Assembly (NCBI GenBank): GCA_045567335.1
Contig: JBJLCZ010000012.1
Coordinates: 1 to 64,000, forward strand
Direction: 5' to 3'
Length of the DNA: 64,000 nt
Source: Pelagilacustribacter sp045567335
GTDB lineage: Bacteria > Pseudomonadota > Alphaproteobacteria > Pelagibacterales > Pelagibacteraceae
Under the pieces are notes generated by a model. It saw only the letters and a program-made list of their open reading frames with translations, was not told the origin of the DNA and searched no databases. The translations under genes were made by a program, and so were the position numbers. Shown piece by piece: positions 9,482-19,295 of the stretch. Each line of letters opens with the position of its first letter. Position 1 is the first letter of the stretch.

Positions 9482-10638
9482 TAAGATCTAATTAGTTTTT
9501 GATATTCTGTAAAAGTTGTATTGCACATTTTTTCAACATCAAATTTTTTAGTTACGTTTTTTCTACCCTCGATTCCCATCGAATTCAATGTTTCTTTATC
9601 CATTTCAAGAACTTTATTAATTGATTTTGCTAATTCTCTAGGATCATCAAATTTATACAATATACCAGATTTTCCATTTAATATTGTTTCTTTAGATCCG
9701 CCAATATCGCTAGCAATTATAATTTTTTCCATCGCTTGAGCCTCAACTGCAACTCTACCAAAGGCTTCAGGTTCAATTGAACTAGATATTACTACGTTTG
9801 AAATATCATAAGCTATAGGCATGTTTTTACAGCTGTTTATGAACTTAATATTTTTGTTTAATTGATATCTCTCAGATAGTCCATAAAGTTTTTTTTTAAA
9901 AACATTTCTTCCCTGATCTGATCCCAATATAATTGCCTCAAAATTAAATTGATTAAAATCTTCCTTTAAAATATTTATTGCCTCAATAAAATTTTCTTGA
10001 CCTTTCCATTGTGTTAATCTTCCTGGTAATAAAATTATAAATTTATTTGGGTCTATTTTCCATTCTTTCATAGTAATATTTTTTTTGTTTTCAGAAATAT
10101 TTTTTTTATTGTAATAGTCTAAATTTATACCTCTAAAAATTACCATCAACTTATTTTTATAATTTAAATAATTTTTATAATTTTCATTTATATGTTTAAA
10201 AATAAAATTTGATCCTGCAATTATAAGATTAGATTTGATCATAATGCTATTGTAAAATTTTTTTAAGGAATTTGAAAAATTATATGTTCCATGGAAAGTT
10301 GTAACTAACTTTCTTCTAGTAAAAAAACAAGAAATGTAACAAGACCATGCGGGTGCGCGACTCCGTACATGAACGATATTAATATTTAGAAATAAAACTA
10401 GAATAGTAATAGCAATCATATTAAAAAAGATTAAAATCGGATTTTTTGAGTGCACAGGTAGTTTTATTATTTTAACTTTATCTTTTCTAACAAATTTAAT
10501 TAGTTCTCCCCCGCTAGTAACTATATAAGATTTACAATTCTGTTCTGATAAAAAATGAGCAACATCGTAACAACCTGTCTCGGCCCCTCCGTAACCCAAT
10601 TTTGGAATAACTTGTAGAACTTTTATTTTAGACGACAT
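9481..10638 (-). CDS. Glycosyltransferase family 4 protein
   Basis: A 385-residue GT-B glycosyltransferase. The N-terminal acceptor domain begins IPKLGYGGAETGCYDVAHFL, the GGAE signature of family 4 enzymes. A hydrophobic segment near residues 68-84 (ILIFFNMIAITILVLFL) suggests membrane contact. The donor domain has ILLPGRLTQWKGQENFIEA, and the EX7E motif lies in EPEAFGRVAVEA. It is the first gene of the thrS-lepA unit. Substrate unknown; lipopolysaccharide or capsule sugar transfer is the default expectation. Confidence 0.87.
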   Translation of the reverse strand: MSSKIKVLQVIPKLGYGGAETGCYDVAHFLSEQNCKSYIVTSGGELIKFVRKDKVKIIKLPVHSKNPILIFFNMIAITILVLFLNINIVHVRSRAPAWSCYISCFFTRRKLVTTFHGTYNFSNSLKKFYNSIMIKSNLIIAGSNFIFKHINENYKNYLNYKNKLMVIFRGINLDYYNKKNISENKKNITMKEWKIDPNKFIILLPGRLTQWKGQENFIEAINILKEDFNQFNFEAIILGSDQGRNVFKKKLYGLSERYQLNKNIKFINSCKNMPIAYDISNVVISSSIEPEAFGRVAVEAQAMEKIIIASDIGGSKETILNGKSGILYKFDDPRELAKSINKVLEMDKETLNSMGIEGRKNVTKKFDVEKMCNTTFTEYQKLIRS

Positions 10639-10680
10639 GTGGTAAATTATATATTATCTAATTAGTTGTATAAACTTTAT

Positions 10681-11457
10681 ATGAAAAAAATTAAATATTT
10701 GACAATATCAAAAACTAAAAAACTGAGATATTTAGACAATAAAACTAAAAAAAATCTGTATATAGTTTTTTTACCAGGTTTTATGTCAGATCTTAATGGA
10801 GCCAAACCTAAGACTTTTAAAAAATATGCAAAAAAAAATAAAATTGGTTTTTTAGCTTTAGAATATTCTGGACATGGAAAGTCTTCTGGAAAATTTACAG
10901 AGGGAAACATTAGCATTTGGACTAAAGATGCTAAAAATTGTATTAAGAAAATAGTTAAAAAAAATAAATTTATCTTAATCGGTTCAAGTATGGGCGCTTG
11001 GATATCATTAAACTTATTTAAATATTATAAAAAACAAATTAAAGGTTTTTTAGGAATAGGATCGGCGCCAGAATTTTTGGATCGACTAATGTGGAAACAA
11101 TTTACCAAAAAAATGAAAAATGAAATTCTAAAAAAAGGTAAAATTATAATTATGCATGGTCGTTCAAAGTCTAAAACGAAACAATATGAATATCCTATAA
11201 CTTATCAATTAATTAAAGATGGAAGAAAAAATAAAGTTTTATCAAAAAAAATTAATTCTGAAATCAACATAACAATGGTTCATGGACAAAAAGATGAATT
11301 AGTTCCAGTATCATTTTCTAGAAAAATTCTTTCAAAATTTCCTAATGCAAAGAAAAAATTAGTAGTAGTTAAAAATGGAGACCACAGCTTATCAAATAAA
11401 ATTCCTCTAAAAAAAATAGTTAAAGAATTAAATTTACTTGTTAAAAATATTATTTAA
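10681..11457 (+). CDS. Alpha/beta hydrolase, small serine-hydrolase type
   Basis: A 258-residue alpha/beta hydrolase. The nucleophile elbow is GSSMG near residue 104. An oxyanion-type loop precedes it (FLPGF), followed by an acid region in HGQKDELVP and a catalytic His in GDHSL near the end. I chose the ATG at 10681; a TTG at 10666 would add five residues with no support. It diverges from the glycosyltransferase at 10638 (42 bases) and overlaps the convergent epimerase gene by 24 bases at its 3' end. The family includes esterases and peptidases; the substrate cannot be assigned. Confidence 0.83.
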   Translation: MKKIKYLTISKTKKLRYLDNKTKKNLYIVFLPGFMSDLNGAKPKTFKKYAKKNKIGFLALEYSGHGKSSGKFTEGNISIWTKDAKNCIKKIVKKNKFILIGSSMGAWISLNLFKYYKKQIKGFLGIGSAPEFLDRLMWKQFTKKMKNEILKKGKIIIMHGRSKSKTKQYEYPITYQLIKDGRKNKVLSKKINSEINITMVHGQKDELVPVSFSRKILSKFPNAKKKLVVVKNGDHSLSNKIPLKKIVKELNLLVKNII

Positions 11458-12303
11458 TCCTTCAATGTATGTTGGGTATTTTAAATTATATTTAAAATAG
11501 TTTTTCATTTTTTTATTACTTACTTTTTTTGAGTCTTTGTAGAAATTTTTAAGCATTTCATTTTCTATAGAGTTGACACTTACTGTTTCTGGCTTTTCTA
11601 TTCCTAATATTTGAGATCCATATAATATTAACTCCTTAGATGAAGCTGGTTTATCATCAGAAATATTATAGATTTCTTCGGTTTTAAACTTTTTAAGAGA
11701 ATTAAATAAAATATTTGCAATATCATCAATATGAATTCTAGAAAAAAAATGATTCTTTTTGTCAATTATTTTTTCTTGGCCTAATTTTAATCTAGATAAT
11801 ATATTTCTTTGATCGGAGTAAATGCCTGAAAGTCTAAATATTTGTAAAGGCAAATTTTTACTTTTTGCTAAATTCAGCCAAGATTTTTCTATTGCAAGCC
11901 TATCAATTCCATTTTTTGAAGTAGGATTGGTATCGCTCTCTTCGTTGACCCAATTTCCTTTGTGATCACCGTAAACACTTGTAGCTGATAAATAAGTAAT
12001 CCATTTTAAATTTTTATTATCTAAAAATTTTTCAAAATTTCTTATAACAACATCTTCTCCCTCTAATGGAGGAATTGAGATTAGAATATATTTTGAATTT
12101 TCAAGTTTATCTAACAATGATTGATCAAAAAAATTTTTATCCAATTGAAAATTATTATAGGTTAAACCCTCGAACTTTTCTTGTTTTGAAATTTTTCTCG
12201 ATGTTACTGATAGATTTACTTTTAGATTTTCTAGCCTTAATTTTTTTATAAAATTTTTTGCTACTTGACCAAAGCCAAAACAAAAAATATCTATTTGTTT
12301 CAT
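11434..12303 (-). CDS. NAD-dependent epimerase/dehydratase-like (extended SDR) protein
   Basis: A 289-residue Rossmann-fold protein of the atypical extended SDR group. The N-terminal nucleotide-binding loop is FCFGFGQVAKNF (GXGXXA type). A TYLSATSVYGDHKGNWVNEES segment near residues 102-122 provides the SDR Ser/Tyr region, and SRIHIDDIANIL is the typical later motif. It resembles the YeeZ-type proteins that lack a classical YXXXK. Its ATG lies one base after the gltB stop, so it may be translated from the gltBD mRNA. The substrate is unknown. Confidence 0.75.
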   Translation of the reverse strand: MKQIDIFCFGFGQVAKNFIKKLRLENLKVNLSVTSRKISKQEKFEGLTYNNFQLDKNFFDQSLLDKLENSKYILISIPPLEGEDVVIRNFEKFLDNKNLKWITYLSATSVYGDHKGNWVNEESDTNPTSKNGIDRLAIEKSWLNLAKSKNLPLQIFRLSGIYSDQRNILSRLKLGQEKIIDKKNHFFSRIHIDDIANILFNSLKKFKTEEIYNISDDKPASSKELILYGSQILGIEKPETVSVNSIENEMLKNFYKDSKKVSNKKMKNYFKYNLKYPTYIEGLNNIFNK

Positions 12304-15300
12304 TTAACTTACTTTCTTGACTATTGACTTTAGAGTAATTGGATTATCTAATTTATCAAGCATTTCGATTGGGCAAACTTGTTTGAAGTGTTTAAGTTCT
12401 TTTTCAAAATTTTCTAAAATTTGTTTAGCTATGTTTGAATCTGTTTCTTTATAAAAATTTTGTAAATTTTGTTTTAAATATTTTTTCCAATAATCTGTTT
12501 CTACTTCTTGCCAAACTATTGAAACGGGATTGACAAAATCTTCAAAATTATTTTTAATATCATAGACAAAAGCCATGCCACCAGTCATACCTGCTCCAAA
12601 ATTATCTCCAATTTGACCAATAATAATTGCTGCCCCGCCTGTCATATACTCACAACCGTGTGCGCCACAACCCTCAACAACAGCTAAACATCCTGAATTT
12701 CTAACTGCAAACCTCTCTCCAGCTTGGCCAGAGGCGAAAAGTTTTCCAGTAGTGCCTCCATAAAGAACAGTATTTCCGATAATTACATTTTCTTTGGAAA
12801 CTAATTTACTTTTAGGTGATTGCCTTACAACAATTGTGCCTCCTGAAAGGCCTTTACCTACGTAATCATTAGAGTCACCTTCTACTACTAATTTTACTCC
12901 TTGTGCTAAAAAAGCCCCTAAAGACTGTCCGGCAGACCCACTTAATTTAATAGTTATCAAATCTTCTTTTAACTTATTGTTTCCAAATTTTTTATAAACA
13001 TAATGAGATAATCTAGTTCCCACTGATCTACATGTGTTTTCAATTTCATACTCAAAATGGGATTTTTTATCTTCTTTAATCTTATCTTTTATTTCAAGCC
13101 AGATTTTTTCATCTAGGGTATCTGGAACTTTATTTATTTTTTTTTCTTTACAGTATCTAGAATTTTCACCTGGATCGGCTTGGACTAGGAGGGGATTTAG
13201 ATCTAAATCATCTAAATTTGAAGATCCTTTATTAATTTGTGAGAGTAGATCACTTCTGCCAATTATTTCATTCATGGATTTAAATCCAAGGGAAGCCAGA
13301 ATTTCCCTTACTTCTTTAGCTACAAAGGTAAAAAGATTAACCACTTTTTCAGGCGTGCCATTAAATTTTTCTCTCAATTTAGTATCTTGACTGCAAACAC
13401 CAACTGGACAAGTGTTGGAATGACATTGTCGAACCATGATACAGCCCATTGCAACTAAAGAAGAAGTACCCATTCCATATTCTTCTGCACCCATCATTGC
13501 TGCTGTAACAATATCTCTTCCAGTTTTTAAACCACCGTCTGTTCTCAAAGTAACTCCGTGCCTTAAATTATTTAATGTTAAAACTTGATTCGCTTCAGTA
13601 AGTCCCATCTCCCATGGTATTCCAGCATATTTAATACTTGTTTGGGGGCTTGCCCCAGTTCCACCAGAGTGGCCAGAAATTAAAATAATGTCAGCCTTAG
13701 CTTTTGCTACTCCGGCAGCAATCGTTCCAATTCCTGTAGATGCTACAAGTTTTACACCAACTCTCGCTTTGGGGTTAACTTGCTTCAAATCATAAATAAG
13801 TTGAGCTAAATCTTCAATAGAATAAATATCATGATGCGGAGGTGGTGAAATTAAAGTTACTCCAGGAGTAGAATGTCTAAGTTTTGCTATTTCATTTGTA
13901 ACTTTAAAGCCTGGAAGTTGTCCGCCTTCTCCTGGTTTTGCTCCTTGAGCCATTTTTATTTCTATTTCATTTGCGTTATTAAGATAATCTATTGTTACTC
14001 CAAATCTTGCTGAGGCTATTTGTTTTACTCTTGAATTAGCTGAGTCTCCATTTGGTAATTTAAAAAATCGTTTAGCATCTTCTCCACCCTCCCCACTACA
14101 AGAAGCTCCTTTAATTCTATTCATACCAGTTGCTAGGGTTTCATGAGCTTCAGATGATAAAGCCCCATGAGACATACTTCCGCTTCCAAATCTTTTGAGT
14201 ATTTCTTCAAGAGGTTCAACTTCTTCAATATTTATAGGTTTTCTTTTATTTTTGAATTCTAATAGATCTCTCAAGTTAATAGGTGGTAAATTATGAATGC
14301 CCTTAGAATATTTTTTATATTGTTCATACGAACCTGTTCCTACGGCATTCTGAAGTATATGAATAAGACTGCCTTGATGTTGATGATTTTCTCCACTTTT
14401 TCTGTATCTGTAAAGACCTCCAATAGGTAGTGTAAATATATTTTTTTCATTTATTTTTTTGTGTAAATTACTTATTTTTGTCTCAATTCCAGTGACTCCA
14501 ATTCCTGATATTCTTGAAACCATTCCAGGAAAATAATCAGCAACTATAGCTCTACTCAAGCCTACCGCTTCGAAATTACAGCCTCCTCTATAAGAGCTAA
14601 TTACAGATATTCCCATCTTTGACATAATCTTTAATAAGCCGGAGTCTATTGACTTTTTAAATTTTTTTACGCAACTTTCAAAAGCTGATTTTCCAAAAAG
14701 TTTTTTTTCAAACCTTTGATGGATACTATCTATTGCTAAATATGGATTTATAGTTGTTGCCCCAACTCCAATAAGAACAGCAAAAGCATGGGTGTCTAAA
14801 GCATCAGAACTTTCAACATTAATAGAGCAGTACCCTCTTAATCCTAATTTTATTAAATGAGAATGAACAGCACCTACAGATAAAATAGAAGGTATACTTG
14901 CTTTTGCAGATGTAATTTTTTTATCTGATAAAATTAAGGTGCTACTTCCCTCTCTTACAGCTGTTTCACATTCTTCTCTTATTTTTTCTATTCTATCTTT
15001 TAAAGAAGAATTAATATCAAAAGTACAATCTATAATTTTAATTTTCTTTAAAAATTTTTTTTTAAATTTTTTTAATTGAGAGTTAGTTAATATAGGACTA
15101 TCTAAGACATAAATATTTTCTTGTGTTAAATTATCAAAATCTAAAATATTCCCAAGATTTCCAAATCTTGTTTTAAGACTCATAACTTTATTCTCTCGCA
15201 AAGAATCAATTGGAGGATTAGTTACTTGGCTAAAATTTTGTCTAAAATAATGTGCAATTGGTCTAAAATGACTAGATAAAACTGCAACAGGCGTATCATC

Positions 15301-16800
15301 TCCCATTGACCCTGAGGCTTCTTTACCCTCTTCAGCCATAGGATGAAGAATTAATTCTAAGTCTTCTATGCTAAGTCCTGAGAGATATTGTCTTTTTTTT
15401 AAATCTTCTCCCTCAAATTCTGCATATTCTTTTTCTGAAGATATTGTTTTTTCTAAATCAATTATTTGTTTGCTGTATTTTTTATAATCTTTTGCAATAT
15501 AATCTTTTATTTCTTTGTCTTTAAATAATCTACCCTCTTTCAAATCTATAGCAATTATTTGGCCTGGTCCTAATTTACCTTTAGAAACAATTTTATCCTC
15601 AGGTATTTTAATCATTCCAGACTCGGATCCAGCAAAAAATAAATTATCTGATGTAGTTGTGTATCTCAATGGTCGTAGGCCATTTCTATCTGATGCTGCC
15701 AAAACCCATTTAGCATCAGTTGCACAAATTGCTGCTGGTCCGTCCCATGGTTCAATAGTACTATTTAAAAAATTAAACAAATCTTGATGGTTCTTTGGTA
15801 CAGTTTTACTTCTTTTGGACCAAGCATCAGGAATCATCATTAATTTAATAAGTGGCGCTAGTTTTCCAGAATGTGTCAAGAGTTCAAAAACATTATCTAA
15901 AGCTCCAGAGTCTGAAGTGCTTCTGATTACAGGTTTTAAATCTTCAACATTTTTAAATAATTGACTGGACATGTCTTGTTCATGTATTTTCATCCAGTTA
16001 ATATTTCCTTTTACAGTATTTATTTCTCCATTATGTGCCAATGCTCGAAATGGTTGAGCTAAGTCCCAACTTGGAAAAGTATTAGTGGAGTATCTTTGGT
16101 GAAAAATTGCAAATCTAGAAGTTAATTTTTGATTTAATAAATCTGGATAAAAATCTGCCAAAGATTCTGCTAAAAACATGCCTTTATAAACAATTGATCT
16201 AGAGCTAAAAGAACAAATATAAAGTTCTTTTAATTGTGATTCTCTCGATAATTTTTCTATTTTTTTTCTTGTTACAAACAATTCTCTTTCTAAATCGTTT
16301 GTTTTCATCTCTATATTCTTTTTAAAAAGTACTTGGGCTATCTCTGGTCTATTTTGATCAGCTGTTTTTCCCAACACTTTAGGATTAACAGGAACTTGTC
16401 TCCATCCATAAATATAGTAATTTTCTTCAAGTAAAACTGATTCAATTATTTCTCTGCACTTTTCTTGATCTGAATAATTTGTTCTTGGTAGAAAAACCAT
16501 ACCTACGCATATTCTCTTTGAAGAGTCCGTAGTGTGACCAGTCGCCATAATTTTTTCCTTGAAAAAATCAGGAGCAATTTCAAGTTGTATACCTGCTCCA
16601 TCACCTGATTTACCATCTGCATCGACTGCACCTCTATGCCAAATAGCCTTTAAAGCCTCAATTCCATAATCAACAATTTTTCTAGATTTTTTTCCATTTG
16701 TTGAAGCTATCATTCCTACTCCACAAGCATCATGTTCCATTGATGACCTGTAAATATTATTTTTTTCTAAAAGTTTTTTGTTTTTTTTATAATTATTCAT
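12304..16800 (-). CDS. gltB: Glutamate synthase large subunit (NADPH type)
   Basis: A 1498-residue subunit that turns glutamine plus 2-oxoglutarate into two glutamates. Cys26 in HDACGVGM would be the N-terminal nucleophile after removal of a 25-residue propeptide. The class II amidotransferase domain spans about 26-430; a central domain, the FMN-binding synthase domain (GEGGQLPGFKV, SGHSGGTGASP) and a cluster-binding cysteine set (CIMVRQCHSNTCPVGVC, 3Fe-4S) follow, then the C-terminal beta-helix rich in glycine (GGTIVVRQ, GNTVLYGGTTGKLFASG). It overlaps gltD by four bases. With gltD it forms the GOGAT route of nitrogen assimilation. Confidence 0.97.
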   Translation of the reverse strand: MNNYKKNKKLLEKNNIYRSSMEHDACGVGMIASTNGKKSRKIVDYGIEALKAIWHRGAVDADGKSGDGAGIQLEIAPDFFKEKIMATGHTTDSSKRICVGMVFLPRTNYSDQEKCREIIESVLLEENYYIYGWRQVPVNPKVLGKTADQNRPEIAQVLFKKNIEMKTNDLERELFVTRKKIEKLSRESQLKELYICSFSSRSIVYKGMFLAESLADFYPDLLNQKLTSRFAIFHQRYSTNTFPSWDLAQPFRALAHNGEINTVKGNINWMKIHEQDMSSQLFKNVEDLKPVIRSTSDSGALDNVFELLTHSGKLAPLIKLMMIPDAWSKRSKTVPKNHQDLFNFLNSTIEPWDGPAAICATDAKWVLAASDRNGLRPLRYTTTSDNLFFAGSESGMIKIPEDKIVSKGKLGPGQIIAIDLKEGRLFKDKEIKDYIAKDYKKYSKQIIDLEKTISSEKEYAEFEGEDLKKRQYLSGLSIEDLELILHPMAEEGKEASGSMGDDTPVAVLSSHFRPIAHYFRQNFSQVTNPPIDSLRENKVMSLKTRFGNLGNILDFDNLTQENIYVLDSPILTNSQLKKFKKKFLKKIKIIDCTFDINSSLKDRIEKIREECETAVREGSSTLILSDKKITSAKASIPSILSVGAVHSHLIKLGLRGYCSINVESSDALDTHAFAVLIGVGATTINPYLAIDSIHQRFEKKLFGKSAFESCVKKFKKSIDSGLLKIMSKMGISVISSYRGGCNFEAVGLSRAIVADYFPGMVSRISGIGVTGIETKISNLHKKINEKNIFTLPIGGLYRYRKSGENHQHQGSLIHILQNAVGTGSYEQYKKYSKGIHNLPPINLRDLLEFKNKRKPINIEEVEPLEEILKRFGSGSMSHGALSSEAHETLATGMNRIKGASCSGEGGEDAKRFFKLPNGDSANSRVKQIASARFGVTIDYLNNANEIEIKMAQGAKPGEGGQLPGFKVTNEIAKLRHSTPGVTLISPPPHHDIYSIEDLAQLIYDLKQVNPKARVGVKLVASTGIGTIAAGVAKAKADIILISGHSGGTGASPQTSIKYAGIPWEMGLTEANQVLTLNNLRHGVTLRTDGGLKTGRDIVTAAMMGAEEYGMGTSSLVAMGCIMVRQCHSNTCPVGVCSQDTKLREKFNGTPEKVVNLFTFVAKEVREILASLGFKSMNEIIGRSDLLSQINKGSSNLDDLDLNPLLVQADPGENSRYCKEKKINKVPDTLDEKIWLEIKDKIKEDKKSHFEYEIENTCRSVGTRLSHYVYKKFGNNKLKEDLITIKLSGSAGQSLGAFLAQGVKLVVEGDSNDYVGKGLSGGTIVVRQSPKSKLVSKENVIIGNTVLYGGTTGKLFASGQAGERFAVRNSGCLAVVEGCGAHGCEYMTGGAAIIIGQIGDNFGAGMTGGMAFVYDIKNNFEDFVNPVSIVWQEVETDYWKKYLKQNLQNFYKETDSNIAKQILENFEKELKHFKQVCPIEMLDKLDNPITLKSIVKKVS

Positions 16801-18242
16801 GCTGCTTTAATATTTTTATTTTTATTCAATTTTTTTTTTAAAAATTTATCTATTTGAATAGCAGCATCTCTACCGTCCTTAATTGCCCACACCACTAAAG
16901 AGGCACCTCTGACGATATCTCCAGCTGCAAAAACTCCTTCCAAATTACTTTGCATTGTTTGTAAGTTTATTTTAATCGTTCCCCATTTTGAAATTGAAAG
17001 CTCTTGAGCATTAAACAGTTTTGGAATATTTTCTGGATCAAAACCCAAAGATTTTATTACCATATCTGCATCAATTTTAAATTCCGAATTCTCTTTTATT
17101 ATTGGTTTTCTTCTACCTGAAGAATCTGGTTCTCCTAATAACATTTTATCAACTTCTACAGCTGAAACAAATTTATTACCAATAAATTTTTTTGGGCTAG
17201 TAAGCCATATAAAATCTACACCTTCTTCCTCAGCATTTCCAACTTCTCTTGCAGAACCTGGCATATTTTCTTTATCTCTTCTATACAAGCATTTAACAGA
17301 TTTTGCTTTCTGTCTCACAGCTGTTCTAACGCAATCCATTGCTGTGTCTCCACCGCCTATTACAACAATATTTTTTCCTTCAGCATTTAAAGTACCATTA
17401 TCAAATAATTCAACTTTATCTCCAAGCCCTTTTTTATTTGATGCGGTTAAGAATTCCATTGCAGGAAAAATATTATCTAAATGATTTCCAGGAATTTCAA
17501 TTTCTCTAGATTTGTAAACTCCAGTAGCTATTAAAATTGCATCGTGTTTATCTTTTAAATTATATAAATTTTCATTTTTTCCAACTTCAAAATTTTGTAT
17601 AAATTTAATTCCACTTTCTTTGAGATTTTTTGTTCGTCTTTCAACTACAAATTTTTCTAATTTAAAATTAGGTATACCATATATTAACAAACCTCCTGGT
17701 CTATCATATCTATCGTATACTGTTACTTGATATCCTGATTTTCTTAATTCTTCTGCACAGGCTAAACCTGCCGGTCCTGCACCTATAATACCTATAGATT
17801 GTTCGAGTTCTTTTTTTAATTTTAAAGGTTTAACCCATCCTTTTTCCCATGCAGTATCAGTAATATACTTCTCAATAGAGCCAATAGTAACAGTTCCATG
17901 TCCTGACTGTTCAATAACACAATTGCCTTCACATAGGCGATCTTGAGGACAAATCCTTCCACAAACTTCTGGCATATTGTTAGTGCTCTGTGAAATTTCA
18001 TAGGCTTCTTTTAATCTTCCTTCCGCAGTTAACTTTAACCAATCTGGAATATTATTACTTAACGGACAATGAACTTGACAAAAAGGAACTCCACATTGAG
18101 AACATCGACTAGATTGCTCTTTTGCCTTTTCATTAATATACTCATTATATATTTCATGGAAATCTTCTTTCCTTTTTCCAGTATCTCTTTTAATAGGTGT
18201 TTGTTTATTGAGACTGGTAAACTTCAACATTTTTTTTGACAT
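16797..18242 (-). CDS. gltD: Glutamate synthase small subunit
   Basis: A 481-residue FAD- and NADPH-binding subunit that passes electrons to GltB. The N-terminal cysteine clusters (CSQCGVPFCQVHCP, CGRICPQDRLCEGNC) bind 4Fe-4S centres. A GXGXXG FAD motif follows in IGIIGAGPAGLACAEEL (about 148-165), and the NADPH motif is NIVVIGGGDTAMDCVRTA. The C-terminal FAD-contact loop is EGVFAAGDIVRGASLVVWAI. It is the first gene of gltD-gltB; the 163-base divergent region with uppP should hold its promoter and contains a palindrome. Confidence 0.97.
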   Translation of the reverse strand: MSKKMLKFTSLNKQTPIKRDTGKRKEDFHEIYNEYINEKAKEQSSRCSQCGVPFCQVHCPLSNNIPDWLKLTAEGRLKEAYEISQSTNNMPEVCGRICPQDRLCEGNCVIEQSGHGTVTIGSIEKYITDTAWEKGWVKPLKLKKELEQSIGIIGAGPAGLACAEELRKSGYQVTVYDRYDRPGGLLIYGIPNFKLEKFVVERRTKNLKESGIKFIQNFEVGKNENLYNLKDKHDAILIATGVYKSREIEIPGNHLDNIFPAMEFLTASNKKGLGDKVELFDNGTLNAEGKNIVVIGGGDTAMDCVRTAVRQKAKSVKCLYRRDKENMPGSAREVGNAEEEGVDFIWLTSPKKFIGNKFVSAVEVDKMLLGEPDSSGRRKPIIKENSEFKIDADMVIKSLGFDPENIPKLFNAQELSISKWGTIKINLQTMQSNLEGVFAAGDIVRGASLVVWAIKDGRDAAIQIDKFLKKKLNKNKNIKAA

Positions 18243-18342
18243 AATTTTTAAATTAATCTAAAAAAACATGTTTTTAAACTAAAAATAGGTAAATAATACT
18301 TACTATTAGTTATAAAAATCCCTAATTTACGTGAATGTTTTT

Positions 18343-18359
18343 TGCATAGCTGTTATGCA
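18343..18359. promoter_or_regulatory. Perfect 6-5-6 palindrome between gltD and uppP
   Basis: TGCATA (18343-18348) and its exact complement TATGCA (18354-18359) are separated by GCTGT. It lies 100 bases upstream of gltD and 46 bases upstream of uppP. Arm and spacer lengths fit a dimeric helix-turn-helix operator or an extended promoter element. Which protein binds it is not visible. The sequence is not the NtrC consensus (TGCAC-N5-GTGCA), though the outer TGCA bases are shared. Confidence 0.45.
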
Positions 18360-18405
18360 TCTTTAGTTGTCATTAAAAAAACAAGCTTATTGATTAAAAA
18401 AAGAT

Positions 18406-19164
18406 ATGATTTTAGTATTTATTCTCTCATTAATACAAGGAATTACTGAATTTATTCCAATTAGTTCTTCCTCGCACTTAATATTAGTATCCAAATATTT
18501 GAATTTTAATAATCAAAATTTATCTTTAGATGTAAGTCTTCATATAGGTTCTTTTTTAGCTGTCGTACTTTTTTTTAAAAAAGATATATTTAGTTTTATT
18601 AAAAATAAAGTTTTATTTATTAAGATTTTATTCTCCTCTTTGCCGGTAATGGTAGTAGGATATTTTTTAATTAAATTTAATTTAATTGAACAATTAAGAA
18701 ATATTAAAATCATTGGATGGACTACAATTATTTTTGGAATTGTACTTTATGTGAGTGATAGATTTAAAAATAATAAAAATATTAATGAAAATTTCAACTT
18801 TAAATCTGTAATTTTCATTGGTTTTTTCCAAATATTATCTTTGATACCTGGTGTAAGTAGATCTGGGATTACTATAACTGCTGCTAGATTTTTAAATTTT
18901 AAACGAACTGAGTCAGCCAAAATTTCTTTTTTATTATCTATTCCTACTTTAGCTGCGGTAAGCTTATTTGGTTTAAATAACATAATAAATGAAAAAAATT
19001 TAGAATTTTCATTTTTAAATATATTTGCAATTTTTTTATCTTTTATTTTTTCTTTAATAACAATTAAATATTTTTTAAAATATCTAAAAAATTTTAATTT
19101 GAATGTTTTTGTTTTTTATAGATTAATTTTAGGTGTTACAATTCTCTCAATTGTATACTTATAG
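18406..19164 (+). CDS. uppP: Undecaprenyl-diphosphatase (UppP/BacA)
   Basis: A 252-residue integral membrane enzyme that recycles undecaprenyl diphosphate to the monophosphate carrier for peptidoglycan and surface glycans. The two signature motifs are present: QGITEFIPISSSSHL at residues 10-24 and PGVSRSGITITAARF near residue 148. About seven hydrophobic segments are visible. It is slightly short against the usual 265-275. It diverges from gltD; its last six bases overlap a small ORF on the other strand. Confidence 0.95.
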   Translation: MILVFILSLIQGITEFIPISSSSHLILVSKYLNFNNQNLSLDVSLHIGSFLAVVLFFKKDIFSFIKNKVLFIKILFSSLPVMVVGYFLIKFNLIEQLRNIKIIGWTTIIFGIVLYVSDRFKNNKNINENFNFKSVIFIGFFQILSLIPGVSRSGITITAARFLNFKRTESAKISFLLSIPTLAAVSLFGLNNIINEKNLEFSFLNIFAIFLSFIFSLITIKYFLKYLKNFNLNVFVFYRLILGVTILSIVYL

Positions 19165-19254
19165 TATAAATGTAAGCGCTATAAGAATTAAAAATATCAT
19201 AACTAAAAAAACAATTACTCCTTTTTGCAGTGGTAAATGTGTTATAAATTTCAT
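19159..19254 (-). CDS. Candidate 31-residue single-pass membrane peptide
   Basis: An ATG-to-TAA ORF encodes 31 residues: a short polar N-terminus (MKFITHLPLQKG) then about 19 hydrophobic residues (VIVFLVMIFLILIALTFIL). It lies 41 bases downstream of tRNA-Arg on the same strand, so it could be read from the tRNA promoter, and overlaps the uppP stop tail-to-tail. There is no obvious Shine-Dalgarno sequence. One clean transmembrane helix in a 31-codon frame is suggestive but could arise by chance in T-rich DNA. Confidence 0.4.
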   Translation of the reverse strand: MKFITHLPLQKGVIVFLVMIFLILIALTFIL

Positions 19255-19295
19255 AGTTTAATTATATCTTAATTAATAAATAATTAATAGATGCT

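Noticed and set aside
10666..10680. TTG start five codons upstream of the hydrolase ATG
   Set aside because: Adds MYKLY with no ribosome site; the ATG at 10681 gives the normal family N-terminus.
13034..13390. 118-codon plus-strand frame inside gltB
   Set aside because: Antisense shadow of a conserved domain with no ribosome site or family signal.
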